Below are positions 50,935-59,309 of a DNA stretch of 64,000 nucleotides, piece after piece. The notes under the pieces were generated by a model that was not told the DNA's origin, did no database searches, and saw only the letters and a program-made list of their open reading frames with translations. The stretch spans positions 1 to 64,000 of the forward strand of contig CABUOA010000005.1 of the NCBI GenBank assembly GCA_902493145.1. Direction: 5' to 3'. The number at the start of each line of letters is the position of its first letter. Position 1 is the first letter of the stretch. The position numbers were made by a program, and so were the translations under genes. The stretch comes from an uncultured Collinsella sp. Lineage in GTDB: Bacteria > Actinomycetota > Coriobacteriia > Coriobacteriales > Coriobacteriaceae.

Positions 50935-51561
50935 GTGCTTGCCGTTGGCGGAAGCGGCGCCGTTTACGTGATCGCGGGCGTAGATTACGCCGTGGACGAT
51001 GGCCAGACCGGCGGCGTCTGCGGCGCGGGCGCAGGTGTCCTGGAAGTCCTCGGCCTCGCGGGCGCACAACTGCTTGAGCACGTAGTCGGCGACAGCCATC
51101 TTGCCGGGAGGGTTGCCGATGCCGGTGCGAATACGGCTAAAGTCGCGGCTGCCCATCTTGTCGATGATGGAGCGCAGGCCGTTGTGACCGGCATGGCCTC
51201 CGCCCACCTTGACGCGCACGTCGCCGGCGGGAATGTCGAGCTCATCGTGGATGACGAGCAGCTCCTCGGCCTTGATTTTGTACTCGCGGCAAAGCTTGGA
51301 GATGGGTCCGCCCGAGGTGTTCATGTACGACTGCGGCTTGACCAGTACAATCTGGCGCTTACCGCCCTCTTCCTCGGGATCGTTGATGTTGATGAGCGCG
51401 ACCTCGGCGCCGGCCTGGTTTTTCCAGTACGTGACGCCGGCCTGACGGGCCAACTTGTCGATTGCCTTAAAGCCAGCGTTGTGGCGGGTCTCGGCATATT
51501 CCTCGCCAGGGTTGCCAAGTCCGGCAACCATGCGAATCTTAAGCGGCTGTGCAGCTGCCAT
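50932..51561 (-). CDS. pth: Peptidyl-tRNA hydrolase
   Basis: Pth (209 residues) frees tRNA from peptides that drop off the ribosome. The family residues are present: VAGLGNPGEEYAETRHNAGF with catalytic His near residue 27, KPQSYMNTSGG with the substrate-binding Asn, VIHDELDIPAGDVRVKVGGGHAGHNGLRSI, and DFSRIRTGIGNP. GAAAGGAAG precedes the ATG. It lies downstream of prs on the same strand, as often seen in Gram-positive bacteria. A large palindrome lies between the two genes. Confidence 0.96.
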   Translation of the reverse strand: MAAAQPLKIRMVAGLGNPGEEYAETRHNAGFKAIDKLARQAGVTYWKNQAGAEVALININDPEEEGGKRQIVLVKPQSYMNTSGGPISKLCREYKIKAEELLVIHDELDIPAGDVRVKVGGGHAGHNGLRSIIDKMGSRDFSRIRTGIGNPPGKMAVADYVLKQLCAREAEDFQDTCARAADAAGLAIVHGVIYARDHVNGAASANGKH

Positions 51562-51679
51562 AGGCTTCCTTTCGTTACATAAGTAGTTCGTTCAACGACA
51601 AAGGCTACCACGCCCGCCGAAGGCGAGACTTCGTTTCAGCGAAATCCCACCAGACAAAAGCGTGGCCGCGGCAGAGCGA

Positions 51680-51757
51680 GCCGTCGGAACAGAAGAAACC
51701 CCCGCGCGACCTTTGCGAAGCAAGGGGGAGCGCGGGGGTTTCTTCTGTTCCGACGGC
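51680..51757. repeat. Perfect 28-bp inverted repeat between prs and pth
   Basis: The 28 bases from 51680 to 51707 are the exact reverse complement of 51730-51757 (GCCGTCGGAACAG outer part, CCCCCGCGC inner part). The 22-base loop can continue as CCTT-GC-GAA-GC-AAGG. On the minus strand it follows prs by 28 bases, so it may end prs transcripts, but it is far larger than a usual terminator. Confidence 0.85.
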
Positions 51758-51785
51758 GAAGCGCCGGGTTGCAAGGACGATGCGA

Positions 51786-52772
51786 TTACAGCGCGAAGTC
51801 GCCGCCGACGAGCGTGGAGACGGGCTCCTCGTGGTAAACGGCGGAGATGGCCTGAGCGAACTCCTCGGCGACCGAGATGGTCTTGATCTTGCCGCCGACC
51901 TCGACGGGGATGGCGTCGGTGACGACGCACTCGACGATGGGGGCATCGTTCAGGCGCTCGATGGCCGGACCGGAGAAGATGCCGTGGGTGGCGCAGACGT
52001 AGATGTCGCCGGCGCCCATAGCCTTGAGCTCCTTGACGTTGGCGCACAGGGTGCCAGCGGTGTCGATCATGTCGTCGTTGATGATGCAGGTCTTGCCCTT
52101 GATGTCACCGATGATGCCCATGACCTCGGCGGCGTTGTGGCGCGGACGGCCCTTGTGGGCGATGGCCAGGTCGCAGCCGAGCATGTCGGACAGCTTCTTG
52201 GCGGCCTTGGCGCGACCCACGTCGGGGGAGACGACAACCAGGTTGTCGGTGTCGAAGTGCATGTCGTTGTAGTACTGGCCAAATAGCGGCAGTGCGGACA
52301 GGTGGTTAACCGGGATATCGAAGAAGCCCTGGATCTGGCCCTGGTGCAGGTCGAGGGTGATGATGCGGTTGACGCCGGCACGCTCGAGCAGGTTGGCGAC
52401 GAGGCGGGCGGTGATGGGCTCGCGCGGGCCGGCCTTGCGGTCCTGGCGGGCATAGCCGTAGTGGGTGATAACGGCGGTGATGGAGCGGGCGGATGCGCGC
52501 TTGGCAGCGTCGGTGGCGATGAGCAGCTCCATGAGCATGTCGTTGACGTTGCCGCCGGCCACGGACTGAATCAGGAAGACGTCGGCGCCGCGGACGGTCT
52601 CGTCGTAGCGGGCGTAAATCTCACCATTGGCGAACTGCTTTAGCGTAAGGCCCGAAAGCTCGACCCCAAGGTACTCAGCGATCTTCTGAGCGAGGGGACG
52701 GTTGGAGGAACCGGAATACACGCGGATGGACTTGCGCATATTCTCCGACTTCTCGGGATCATTAATCGGCAT
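51786..52772 (-). CDS. prs: Ribose-phosphate pyrophosphokinase
   Basis: Prs (328 residues) makes PRPP from ribose 5-phosphate and ATP, feeding purine, pyrimidine, His, Trp and NAD synthesis. The motifs are typical: GSSNRPLAQKIAEYLG, FANGEIYARYDETVRGADVFLIQS, YARQDRKAGPREPITARLVANLL, DLHQGQIQGFF, VVVSPDVGRAKAAKKLSD, and the PRPP loop INDDMIDTAGTL. AAGGAGAAGG precedes the ATG. glmU lies upstream on the same strand but a terminator separates them. Confidence 0.97.
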   Translation of the reverse strand: MPINDPEKSENMRKSIRVYSGSSNRPLAQKIAEYLGVELSGLTLKQFANGEIYARYDETVRGADVFLIQSVAGGNVNDMLMELLIATDAAKRASARSITAVITHYGYARQDRKAGPREPITARLVANLLERAGVNRIITLDLHQGQIQGFFDIPVNHLSALPLFGQYYNDMHFDTDNLVVVSPDVGRAKAAKKLSDMLGCDLAIAHKGRPRHNAAEVMGIIGDIKGKTCIINDDMIDTAGTLCANVKELKAMGAGDIYVCATHGIFSGPAIERLNDAPIVECVVTDAIPVEVGGKIKTISVAEEFAQAISAVYHEEPVSTLVGGDFAL

Positions 52773-52816
52773 TACCCTTCTCCTTTATATCGAATGCCAT
52801 ATAGATGCCTTGTTGC

Positions 52817-52822
52817 ATTGTA
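52817..52822 (-). promoter_or_regulatory. Candidate -10 element for prs
   Basis: TACAAT on the minus strand in the context GGTTACAATGC, 44 bases before the prs start. Confidence 0.4.
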
Positions 52823-52914
52823 ACCGCGCGACGGGGTTTATCGAGTCTTGATAACGTCTTTACCGTCAACGGACACGAACCGACCACTCATCCGGTCGCG
52901 CAGGTCAGCATAGA

Positions 52915-52948
52915 AAAAGGAGCCGTCCCCATGGGAACAGCTCCTTAG
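52915..52948 (-). terminator. Terminator of glmU
   Basis: AAGGAGC (52917-52923) pairs with GCTCCTT (52940-52946), with an inner TCCC/GGGA pairing. On the minus strand a TTTTT run follows. Confidence 0.8.
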
Positions 52949-52963
52949 ATGCTTGGTAAAACG

Positions 52964-54376
52964 TTATACCTCGTCGTCCTCGCGCAGGCGTCGGCGGTAA
53001 TCGGCGGCCCAGCCCTCAATATTTACCTGACGGGCGCGGCCCAGACCAAGTGCGTCGGCCGGGACCGGCTCGGTGATGACGGAGCCAGCGGCCACGAGCG
53101 CGCCGTCGCCGATCTGGGCGGGCGCGACCATCATGGTGTCGGAGCCAATGAAGGCATCCTTGCCGATGACGGTCTTGTGCTTGTGCACGCCATCGTAGTT
53201 GCAGGTGATGGAGCCCGCGCCCACGTTGACGCCGGAGCCCATGGTGGTGTCGCCGATGTAGGACAGGTGCGGCACCTTGGAGCCCTCGCCGATCGTGGAC
53301 TTCTTGATCTCCACGTGCGTGCCGGCCTTGGAGCCGTCGAGCATGTGGGTACCCGGGCGCAGGTAGGCGCGCGGGCCGCAGTCGACGCCGTTCTCGATGA
53401 CGGCCTCGATGGCGATGGTCTCATCGATGGTGCAGCCGCTGCCGACGGTGGTGTCGGTGAGACGGCTGTTGGGGCCGAGCTGGCACTCCTCGCCCACGGC
53501 GACGTGGCCGATCAGGTGCGTCTGCGGCCACACGACGGTATCGCGGCCGATAACGGCATCGGGGCCGATCCAGGCCTGCGTGGGGTCGATGAAGGTAACG
53601 CCCTCGGCCATCCAGTGCTCGTTGATGCGGTCGCGCGCGATGGCGGTGAGCTGTGCGAGCTGGATGCGGCTGTTGACGCCCAGGCCGTCGCGGTAGTCGT
53701 CGCAGTGGAAGATGGAGACTGCCTGGCCATGACCCTTGAGGATTTCGAGCATGTCGGGCAGGTAGTACTCGGCCTGCGCGTTGTCGTTGCCGATCTCGTT
53801 AATGTGGGCGGCGAGCTGCGCGCCATCAAAAGCGTAGCAGCCGGCGTTGCACTCCAGCAGCGTGGCGGCCTGCTCGGGCGTGCAGTCCTTCTGCTCGATG
53901 ATGCGCTCGATCTGACCATCGGCGCCCAGCTTGATGCGGCCGTAGCCGAAAGGATCGGGCGGGGTCATGGTCATGACGGTGCAGGCGAGCTCGCCGGTGG
54001 CGACGGTTTGCGCGAACTTGGCGACGGTGTCGGCGGTGATGAGCGGCAGGTCGCCGTTGAGCACCACGACGGGGCCTTGCGTGATGCCACAGGCCTCGAG
54101 TGCGACCTTCACGGCGTGACCGGTGCCCAGACGCTCGGTCTGCTCGACGCACTCGACCTTGGTGGCGCTGTTGGCGTAGGCGCCGTCGATGAGGGCGCGC
54201 ATCTCGTCGGCATGGCTGCCGATGACAACCACGACGCGGCTGCAGCCGGCCTTGATGGTGGCGTCGACGATCCACTGAACCATGGGCTTGCCCAGGATCT
54301 TGTGCGAAACCTTGCAGTGGTTCGACTTCATGCGGGTGCCCTCGCCGGCAGCGAGGATAATTGCGGTTGCGTCCAT
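52964..54376 (-). CDS. glmU: Bifunctional GlmU: GlcN-1-P acetyltransferase and GlcNAc-1-P uridylyltransferase
   Basis: GlmU (470 residues) makes UDP-GlcNAc for peptidoglycan in two steps. The N-terminal uridylyltransferase has LAAGEGTRMKSNHCKVSHKILGKPM, TERLGTGHAV and the VVLNGDLPLI metal site. The C-terminal left-handed beta-helix holds the acetyltransferase with RPGTHMLDGSKAGTHVEIKKS, HLSYIGDTTMGSGVNVGAGSITCNYDG and the KHKTVIGKDAFIGSDTMMVAP turn. The order of the usual glmU-prs-pth block is kept. The ATG at 54376 has AGGAG 6 bases before it; longer in-frame versions extend into the divergent promoter region and are unlikely. Confidence 0.96.
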   Translation of the reverse strand: MDATAIILAAGEGTRMKSNHCKVSHKILGKPMVQWIVDATIKAGCSRVVVVIGSHADEMRALIDGAYANSATKVECVEQTERLGTGHAVKVALEACGITQGPVVVLNGDLPLITADTVAKFAQTVATGELACTVMTMTPPDPFGYGRIKLGADGQIERIIEQKDCTPEQAATLLECNAGCYAFDGAQLAAHINEIGNDNAQAEYYLPDMLEILKGHGQAVSIFHCDDYRDGLGVNSRIQLAQLTAIARDRINEHWMAEGVTFIDPTQAWIGPDAVIGRDTVVWPQTHLIGHVAVGEECQLGPNSRLTDTTVGSGCTIDETIAIEAVIENGVDCGPRAYLRPGTHMLDGSKAGTHVEIKKSTIGEGSKVPHLSYIGDTTMGSGVNVGAGSITCNYDGVHKHKTVIGKDAFIGSDTMMVAPAQIGDGALVAAGSVITEPVPADALGLGRARQVNIEGWAADYRRRLREDDEV

Positions 54377-54565
54377 GTGATCTCCTGTTACGTTATAGAG
54401 ACGTGTGTTTGGAAACGATACACGGCGCAATATGATACCGCAGGCATATGACGAGCGCGTAACGATTGACGCATTGCCGCCGATGTCGGTGCCGTTGACG
54501 CGGTGTTTGCGCTGGTTGTGTATGGTGGCGGCGCTGCGGCGTTGACGTTTGAGCGAGGGGATGGG

Positions 54566-55459
54566 GTGCCCGTGGATATCATGCGAGAGGAATCGGGCAA
54601 CGAGCCCGTCGCGGCATTCTCGATGTCGCATCCGGCTGTGCCGGCACTCTATATAGCGCTGACGCTGGGGCTCACTATGTTCTCGATGCAGCCGGTACTG
54701 ATTGCGCTGTCACTTGCGGGCGGGCTGGCGTATGGATTTGCGACGCGTGGGGCTGCCCGCACGTTGGGGGCGCTTCGCTGGCAGCTGCCAGTGATTTTGA
54801 TTATCGCGCTGGTCAATCCTCTGTTTAGCGCCTCGGGCTCGACGGAGCTGTTCCGTATTGGCATGCGCGCGGTGTATCTGGAGAGCATGGTATACGGCCT
54901 GTGCATGGGCGGGCTGTTTGTGGCGAGCGTGCTGTGGTTTGGGGCCGCGGCGTCGATGCTCGAATACGACAAGGTGCTCGCGCTGCTGGGTAATGCCGCA
55001 CCGGTGATTGCGCTCATGATCTCGATGTGCATGAGGCTTATCCCGCAGTTTTTGCGCCGCGGTCGTACGGTGCTGGCGGTGCAGGATGCGATTGATGTGC
55101 CGGGCCGCGCGCCGGCCGACCCCGTACGCTCGCGCCTGCGGGCGTCGAGCGTGTTGATGGGCTGGGGCATGGAAGATTCGCTGGAGCGCGCGGACGCGAT
55201 GCGCTCGCGCGGGTGGGGTGCTGCGACGCGTCGTACGACGTATGCGCGGTATCGACTGGGGCGCAGCGACGTTGCCGCGCTGGCCGGGCTCGCACTGTTT
55301 GGTGCTGTCGCGGTGGCGGTGGCGTGGACCGCGACGACGCAGTATTCGTTTTATCCGCAGCTCTCGGTTCCGGCGCCGTGGCTGGGCTATGTCGTGTACG
55401 CTGCCTGGATGATGCTGCCTTGCGCGTTGCACGCGATTGATGAGAAGAGGTTTGGCTGA
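54566..55459 (+). CDS. ECF transporter T component
   Basis: The protein (297 residues) is the membrane coupling subunit of an energy-coupling factor vitamin importer. It has five to six membrane helices and the EcfT coupling motifs: a basic MRLIPQFLRRGRTVLAVQDA segment and MEDSLERADAMRSRGWG, which docks on the ATPases. A GTG at 54566 is preferred as start because GAGGGG lies 5 bases before it; GTG at 54572 and ATG at 54581 are alternatives. The stop overlaps the ATPase start by one base (tgATG). Promoter signals are weak in the 189-base gap to glmU. Confidence 0.88.
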   Translation: MPVDIMREESGNEPVAAFSMSHPAVPALYIALTLGLTMFSMQPVLIALSLAGGLAYGFATRGAARTLGALRWQLPVILIIALVNPLFSASGSTELFRIGMRAVYLESMVYGLCMGGLFVASVLWFGAAASMLEYDKVLALLGNAAPVIALMISMCMRLIPQFLRRGRTVLAVQDAIDVPGRAPADPVRSRLRASSVLMGWGMEDSLERADAMRSRGWGAATRRTTYARYRLGRSDVAALAGLALFGAVAVAVAWTATTQYSFYPQLSVPAPWLGYVVYAAWMMLPCALHAIDEKRFG

Positions 55460-57102
55460 TGGCTCGGTTGGATAGGGGCCCGGTGTCGGGCGCGGCGTGC
55501 GGCCCGGATATTCCGGCGATTGAGGTGCAGGGCCTTAGTTTTGCCTATCCCGGGGCCGAGGCACCGGTGCTCGAGGGGCTTGATTGGCGTGTTCCCCAAG
55601 GTGCATTTGCGCTGCTTGTTGGCGGTACCGGATCGGGTAAGTCGACGCTGCTGTCGCTGCTCAAGCCCGAGATCGCTCCGGCGGGCGAGCGCACTGGTGA
55701 TGCGCGCGTGCTGGGCGAGAACGTTGCCGACATGGACGTGCGGGCATCGGCGGAGCGCGTGGGCTATGTGTTCCAGGATCCCGAGAACCAGATCGTGTGC
55801 GAAACCGTGTGGCACGAGATGGCGTTTGGCCTGGAAAACTTGGGGCTAGCACGTGATGAGATGCGCCGTCGCGTAGCTGAGACCAGCTATTTCTTTGGGC
55901 TGGAGGATTGGCTCCACCGCGATACCGATACGCTTTCGGGCGGACGCAAGCAGCTGCTGTCGTTGGCGGCCGTGCTGGCCTTGCGCCCGCGCGTGCTGCT
56001 GCTCGACGAGCCCACGTCCCAGCTCGATCCTGTTGCCGAGAAAAATTTTCTGCACGCGCTGTTTCGCGTGAACCGCGAGCTGGGATGCACGGTTGTTGTG
56101 GCAACGCACCAGCCGCGCCCGATGCTTGAATACGCGACGTGCGCGTATCGGATTGAGGGCGGCCGCGTGCACGAGGTGGCCGATATGGCTTCTTTGGGAC
56201 GCCGAGAATCGTTGTTTTCCGACGACATGTTGGGGTGGGGTGCCGTCCGATGTGCAAAAAACGGAGTATTCAGCAGGCGTGAGGACAATTTGGGCTCTCT
56301 GGAGCCGCCCGGGGACGTATCGAGCGCGAAAAAAAGTTCGGAATTGGACAAATCGTCCGAATTTGTGGAGCAAACGTCGCTCGAGAACGGCTCGGAAGCC
56401 TTCCCGCGCACGGATGGGAGCAGAATACTCCAAAAAATGCACGGCGGGTCGGCTACCACCCTGGCAGGGAGCTGGTTTCGCTACGATCGCGCGGGCGGCT
56501 GGGTGCTGCGCGGGCTCGACGTGGCGTTTTCGGCCGGTGCGGTGCATGCGATCGTGGGCGGCAACGGATGCGGTAAGTCGACGATGCTCTCGGTGCTGGC
56601 GAAGACCGCCAAGCTGCAGCGCGGCCGCATGGTGCGCGGAGCGGCCTCGGCGGCGCTGCTGCCTCAGAACCCCAAAGCATTGCTGGTTGCCGAGACGGTT
56701 CACGATGAGCTGATGGAATGGGCCTCGACCTGCGGATATGACGAGAACTTGGCGCGGGAGCGTGCGGCGCAACTGGGATTGGACGGCCTGGAGACGCGTC
56801 ACCCCTACGACCTCTCGGGCGGACAGCGCCAGCTGCTCGCGCTGGCAAAGCTGCTGCTGATTGGCCCCGAGCTGCTGCTGCTTGACGAGCCCACGAAGGG
56901 CTTGGACCTGGAGAGCCGCCGCATCATCGCTCGCGCCCTGCGTGACCATGCGAAGGCTGGCGGCACCGTCATCATGGCTACGCACGATTTGGACTTTGCC
57001 GAGCAGGTCGCCGACGACATCGCCATGATGTTCGATGGCGAGATTGCCTGCATGGAGCCGCCGGCCGACTTCTTTGCCGACAACGTGTTTTATAGGGCGT
57101 GA
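55459..57102 (+). CDS. ECF transporter ATPase, two fused ATP-binding domains
   Basis: The 547-residue protein carries both ATPases of the ECF importer. Domain 1 (about 20-250) has GGTGSGKST, FQDPENQIVCETV, LSGGRKQLLSLAAVL and VLLLDEPTSQLD. Domain 2 (about 335-540) has GGNGCGKST, LSGGQRQLLALAKLL and LLLLDEPTKGLD. The linker (about 262-330) is unlike the rest: its DNA is richer in A and T, codes for Ser, Lys and Glu, and is bounded by a 20-base inverted pair GTGCA...GGAGTATTC, as if a small element had been inserted in frame. It overlaps the T gene by one base, and the S gene starts 5 bases after the stop. Confidence 0.93.
   Translation: MARLDRGPVSGAACGPDIPAIEVQGLSFAYPGAEAPVLEGLDWRVPQGAFALLVGGTGSGKSTLLSLLKPEIAPAGERTGDARVLGENVADMDVRASAERVGYVFQDPENQIVCETVWHEMAFGLENLGLARDEMRRRVAETSYFFGLEDWLHRDTDTLSGGRKQLLSLAAVLALRPRVLLLDEPTSQLDPVAEKNFLHALFRVNRELGCTVVVATHQPRPMLEYATCAYRIEGGRVHEVADMASLGRRESLFSDDMLGWGAVRCAKNGVFSRREDNLGSLEPPGDVSSAKKSSELDKSSEFVEQTSLENGSEAFPRTDGSRILQKMHGGSATTLAGSWFRYDRAGGWVLRGLDVAFSAGAVHAIVGGNGCGKSTMLSVLAKTAKLQRGRMVRGAASAALLPQNPKALLVAETVHDELMEWASTCGYDENLARERAAQLGLDGLETRHPYDLSGGQRQLLALAKLLLIGPELLLLDEPTKGLDLESRRIIARALRDHAKAGGTVIMATHDLDFAEQVADDIAMMFDGEIACMEPPADFFADNVFYRA
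56252..56442. mobile_element. Possible small insertion with inverted ends inside the ECF ATPase gene
   Basis: The left end GTGCAAAAAACGGAGTATTC (56252-56271) and the right end, read on the minus strand (56442-56423), share GTGCA, six variable bases and GGAGTATTC. The 191 bases in between are AT-richer and hold a TTCGGA/TCCGAA palindrome near 56337-56362. It falls exactly in the interdomain linker and keeps the frame open. No transposase is encoded. Confidence 0.45.
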
Positions 57103-57106
57103 TGGG

Positions 57107-57820
57107 ATGGCGGATTATCGCATCGTGCGCCTACTCGCAAAACTGGAGATACCGCTGCTGCTGGCGGTGCCAGCCGTGATGGCTTCGGCGTTGCTGGCGG
57201 GCGTTGAGCAGGCGGCGCTCGCCATGCTTGTCGTGGTGGCGCTGGTGCTTGCGCTGTTCTTTGCAGGCTATGAGGCGTCGCGACCGGGCCTGCGCCAGAT
57301 TATGCCAACGCTGGTTCTGGCGGCGTTGGCCGCGGCGGGGCGCATCTTGTTTGGCCCCATTCCCGACTTTAAACCCGTGAGTGCCATCGCCATTATCGCG
57401 GGGGCGACGCTTGGTCGCCGCAATGGTTTTATGGTTGGCGCGCTGGCGGCGCTGACCAGCAATTTCTTTTTTGGACAGGGCATGTGGACGCCGTGGCAGA
57501 TGTATGCCTGGGGGCTCGTGGGATACGTTGGCGGTGCGCTGGCGCATGCGGGTGCGTTCGACCGCGCCGACGGCACCGTGCGTATGCCGGCGCTGCTGAC
57601 CTACGGCTTTGCTTCGGGTTTGCTGTACGGCGTTGTGATCAACGCCTACGACATTATCGGTTTTGTTCAACCGCTCACGTGGGCGGGTGCCATGGCGCGT
57701 CTTGCCACCGCCGTACCGTTCGATATCACGCACGGCCTTGCGACCTGCGTGTTTTTGGTCGCCCTGTACAAGCCTTGGTGTCGCCGCATCAACCGAGTCG
57801 TCGTGAAGTACGGACTGTAG
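57107..57820 (+). CDS. ECF transporter S component, substrate unknown
   Basis: The 237-residue membrane protein is the likely substrate-binding subunit. It has six or more hydrophobic segments (AVMASALLAGVEQAALAMLVVVALVLALFFAGY split across two helices, GRILFGPIPDFKPVSAIAIIAGATLG, MVGALAALTSNFFFGQGMWTPWQMYAWGLVGYVGGAL), as in the ECF S family of the CblT/unknown type. GGGATGG context and the 4-base gap from the ATPase stop suggest translational coupling. No riboswitch or biosynthetic gene nearby reveals the vitamin; cobalamin or a pyridoxine-like compound are open possibilities. Confidence 0.82.
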   Translation: MADYRIVRLLAKLEIPLLLAVPAVMASALLAGVEQAALAMLVVVALVLALFFAGYEASRPGLRQIMPTLVLAALAAAGRILFGPIPDFKPVSAIAIIAGATLGRRNGFMVGALAALTSNFFFGQGMWTPWQMYAWGLVGYVGGALAHAGAFDRADGTVRMPALLTYGFASGLLYGVVINAYDIIGFVQPLTWAGAMARLATAVPFDITHGLATCVFLVALYKPWCRRINRVVVKYGL

Positions 57821-57867
57821 GGCTGGTTGCGCCGGGGCGGGAATCAATACTGCCGAAGTGTCATTTT

Positions 57868-58019
57868 AAAACTATGCCGGTTTACGGGGCCAGATTGGCA
57901 CAAGCAGACCATGCCGGCTATTTTTGAAATAGAGCAAGCCGTTTACCTGCGGTTTTATTATTTCGGAATTGCGTATGGTTGGGGGTTCGCGATTTAGCCC
58001 CGTAAACTGGCATAGTTTT
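57868..58019. mobile_element. MITE-like 152-bp element with 23-bp inverted ends
   Basis: AAAACTATGCCGG plus TTTACGGGGC (57868-57890) is the reverse complement of 57997-58019 with one mismatch. The interior is AT-rich and holds CCTGCGGTTTTATTATTT. It has no coding capacity. The clean ends suggest a non-autonomous element or a large foldback; no target duplication is evident. Confidence 0.55.
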
Positions 58020-58185
58020 GGAATGGCCGGCTGATATGACGGGCGTCGTGACCCTCAAGAGCCAAATTGATCCGTTTTCTTCCGTCTCCAGACGTCCCCG
58101 GGGAATCAGCTGAACTCGCCCGCCACGAAATCAGCCTATCTACTACGTTTGACCCGACACCCCCAAACACAACCGCGTTTTATGA

Positions 58186-58219
58186 AAAACCGCAGGCTTT
58201 CTACCTGCGGTTTTCTTTT
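58186..58219. terminator. Bidirectional terminator before xth
   Basis: AAAACCGCAGG (58186-58196) pairs with CCTGCGGTTTT (58204-58214) around a 7-base loop, followed by CTTTTT. It serves the convergent S-component and exonuclease genes. Confidence 0.85.
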
Positions 58220-58355
58220 TGCGTTGTTCGCTGTGGTTGAGGGTGGTGGCTTAAACGTAGTAGATGGGCGTGTTTCGTGGCGGATGGGTCACGTGGATAC
58301 CACCACGAGGCCCAAAATGATTCGTTTTCCTCCGTCCCCAGGGGATCAGCTGGGG

Positions 58356-59174
58356 CTAGAGCTCTAGCGTGAGGGTGACGGGGCAGTGGTCGCTGCCGAA
58401 GATGTCGCCGCGGATGCCGGTGTCGCGTACGTTGTCGGCGATTGCGTCGCTTACCAGGAAGTAGTCGATGCGCCAGCCGGCGTTGTTCTTGCGGGCATTA
58501 AAGCGATAGCTCCACCAGCTGTAGACGCCCTCGACGTCGGGGTTTGCCGCGCGCCAGGTATCGGTAAAGCCGGCGTTGAGCAGCTCGGTAAACTTGCCGC
58601 GCTCCTCGTCCGAAAAGCCGGCGTTGCCGCGGTTGGACTTGGGGTTCTTAAGGTCGATCTCCTCGTGCGCCACGTTAAAGTCGCCGCAGGTCACGACGGG
58701 TTTGCCGGTCTCGCGCTCGAGCGCGTTCAAAAAGCCGCGGTAAGCATCGTCCCAGGCCATGCGCACGTCGATGCGGGCGAGTTCGTTTTGCGCGTTGGGA
58801 GTGTAGACATCCACAAACCAGAACTTGTCGAACTCCAGCGCGCAGACGCGGCCCTCGGTTGCGGCTTGGGCGACGAGTACGGCCGCCTCGTTCTCGCCGG
58901 CGTAGGGTAGCAGTGCGTCGGCGTGCAGCACGCGCAGCGGTTCCTGGCGGCTAAAGACCGCAGTGCCCGAATAGCCTTTACGCTCGGCGTAGCTCCAGGT
59001 TTGGTGATAGCCGGGCAGGTCAATATCGACCTGGCCTTCTTGCAACTTGGTCTCTTGCAGCGCCAGGATATCGACGTCGAGTTCTTGCGCGATCTGGATA
59101 AAGCTCGGGTCCTTTTTGAGCACGGCGCGCAGGCCGTTGACGTTCCACGAGGCGAAAGTGTAAGTCTGAGGCAT
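58356..59174 (-). CDS. xth: Exodeoxyribonuclease III
   Basis: The 272-residue nuclease is an AP endonuclease and 3'-5' exonuclease for base excision repair. The family motifs are seen: FASWNVNGLRA, LALQETKL (metal-binding Glu), VDVYTPNAQ, CGDFNVAHEEIDL (catalytic Asp and Asn), AGFTDTWR, YSWWSYR, WRIDYFL and GSDHCPVTL (catalytic His). GAAAGGAC precedes the ATG. It is divergent from the sirtuin gene. Confidence 0.95.
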   Translation of the reverse strand: MPQTYTFASWNVNGLRAVLKKDPSFIQIAQELDVDILALQETKLQEGQVDIDLPGYHQTWSYAERKGYSGTAVFSRQEPLRVLHADALLPYAGENEAAVLVAQAATEGRVCALEFDKFWFVDVYTPNAQNELARIDVRMAWDDAYRGFLNALERETGKPVVTCGDFNVAHEEIDLKNPKSNRGNAGFSDEERGKFTELLNAGFTDTWRAANPDVEGVYSWWSYRFNARKNNAGWRIDYFLVSDAIADNVRDTGIRGDIFGSDHCPVTLTLEL

Positions 59175-59309
59175 GGTGTCCTTTCGACGGGGTTGGCAGG
59201 CTTAAGATTAGCGCAACAGGGGCGGGGTGGGCTCCGCGCATGCTGACTTAAAGGTCGCATGCTGGGACATCGCCCGGCGCTGCCCGACCAGCAGGGACGG
59301 AGAACTCAT

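Larger units (their letters stand above)
57821..58355. other. 535-base gap with several inverted repeats
   Basis: No gene is seen. It holds a 152-bp element with 23-bp inverted ends, a bidirectional terminator, and flanking duplicated strings. CCGTTTTCTTCCGTC near 58077 recurs in direct orientation near 58322, and CCGCCACGAAA with TCTACTACGTTT near 58117-58149 recurs inverted near 58252-58284. Confidence 0.7.

Noticed and set aside
54377..54565. Vitamin riboswitch before the ECF operon
   Set aside because: No TPP, cobalamin or FMN core motif is visible, and the gap is too short for a cobalamin element with promoter.
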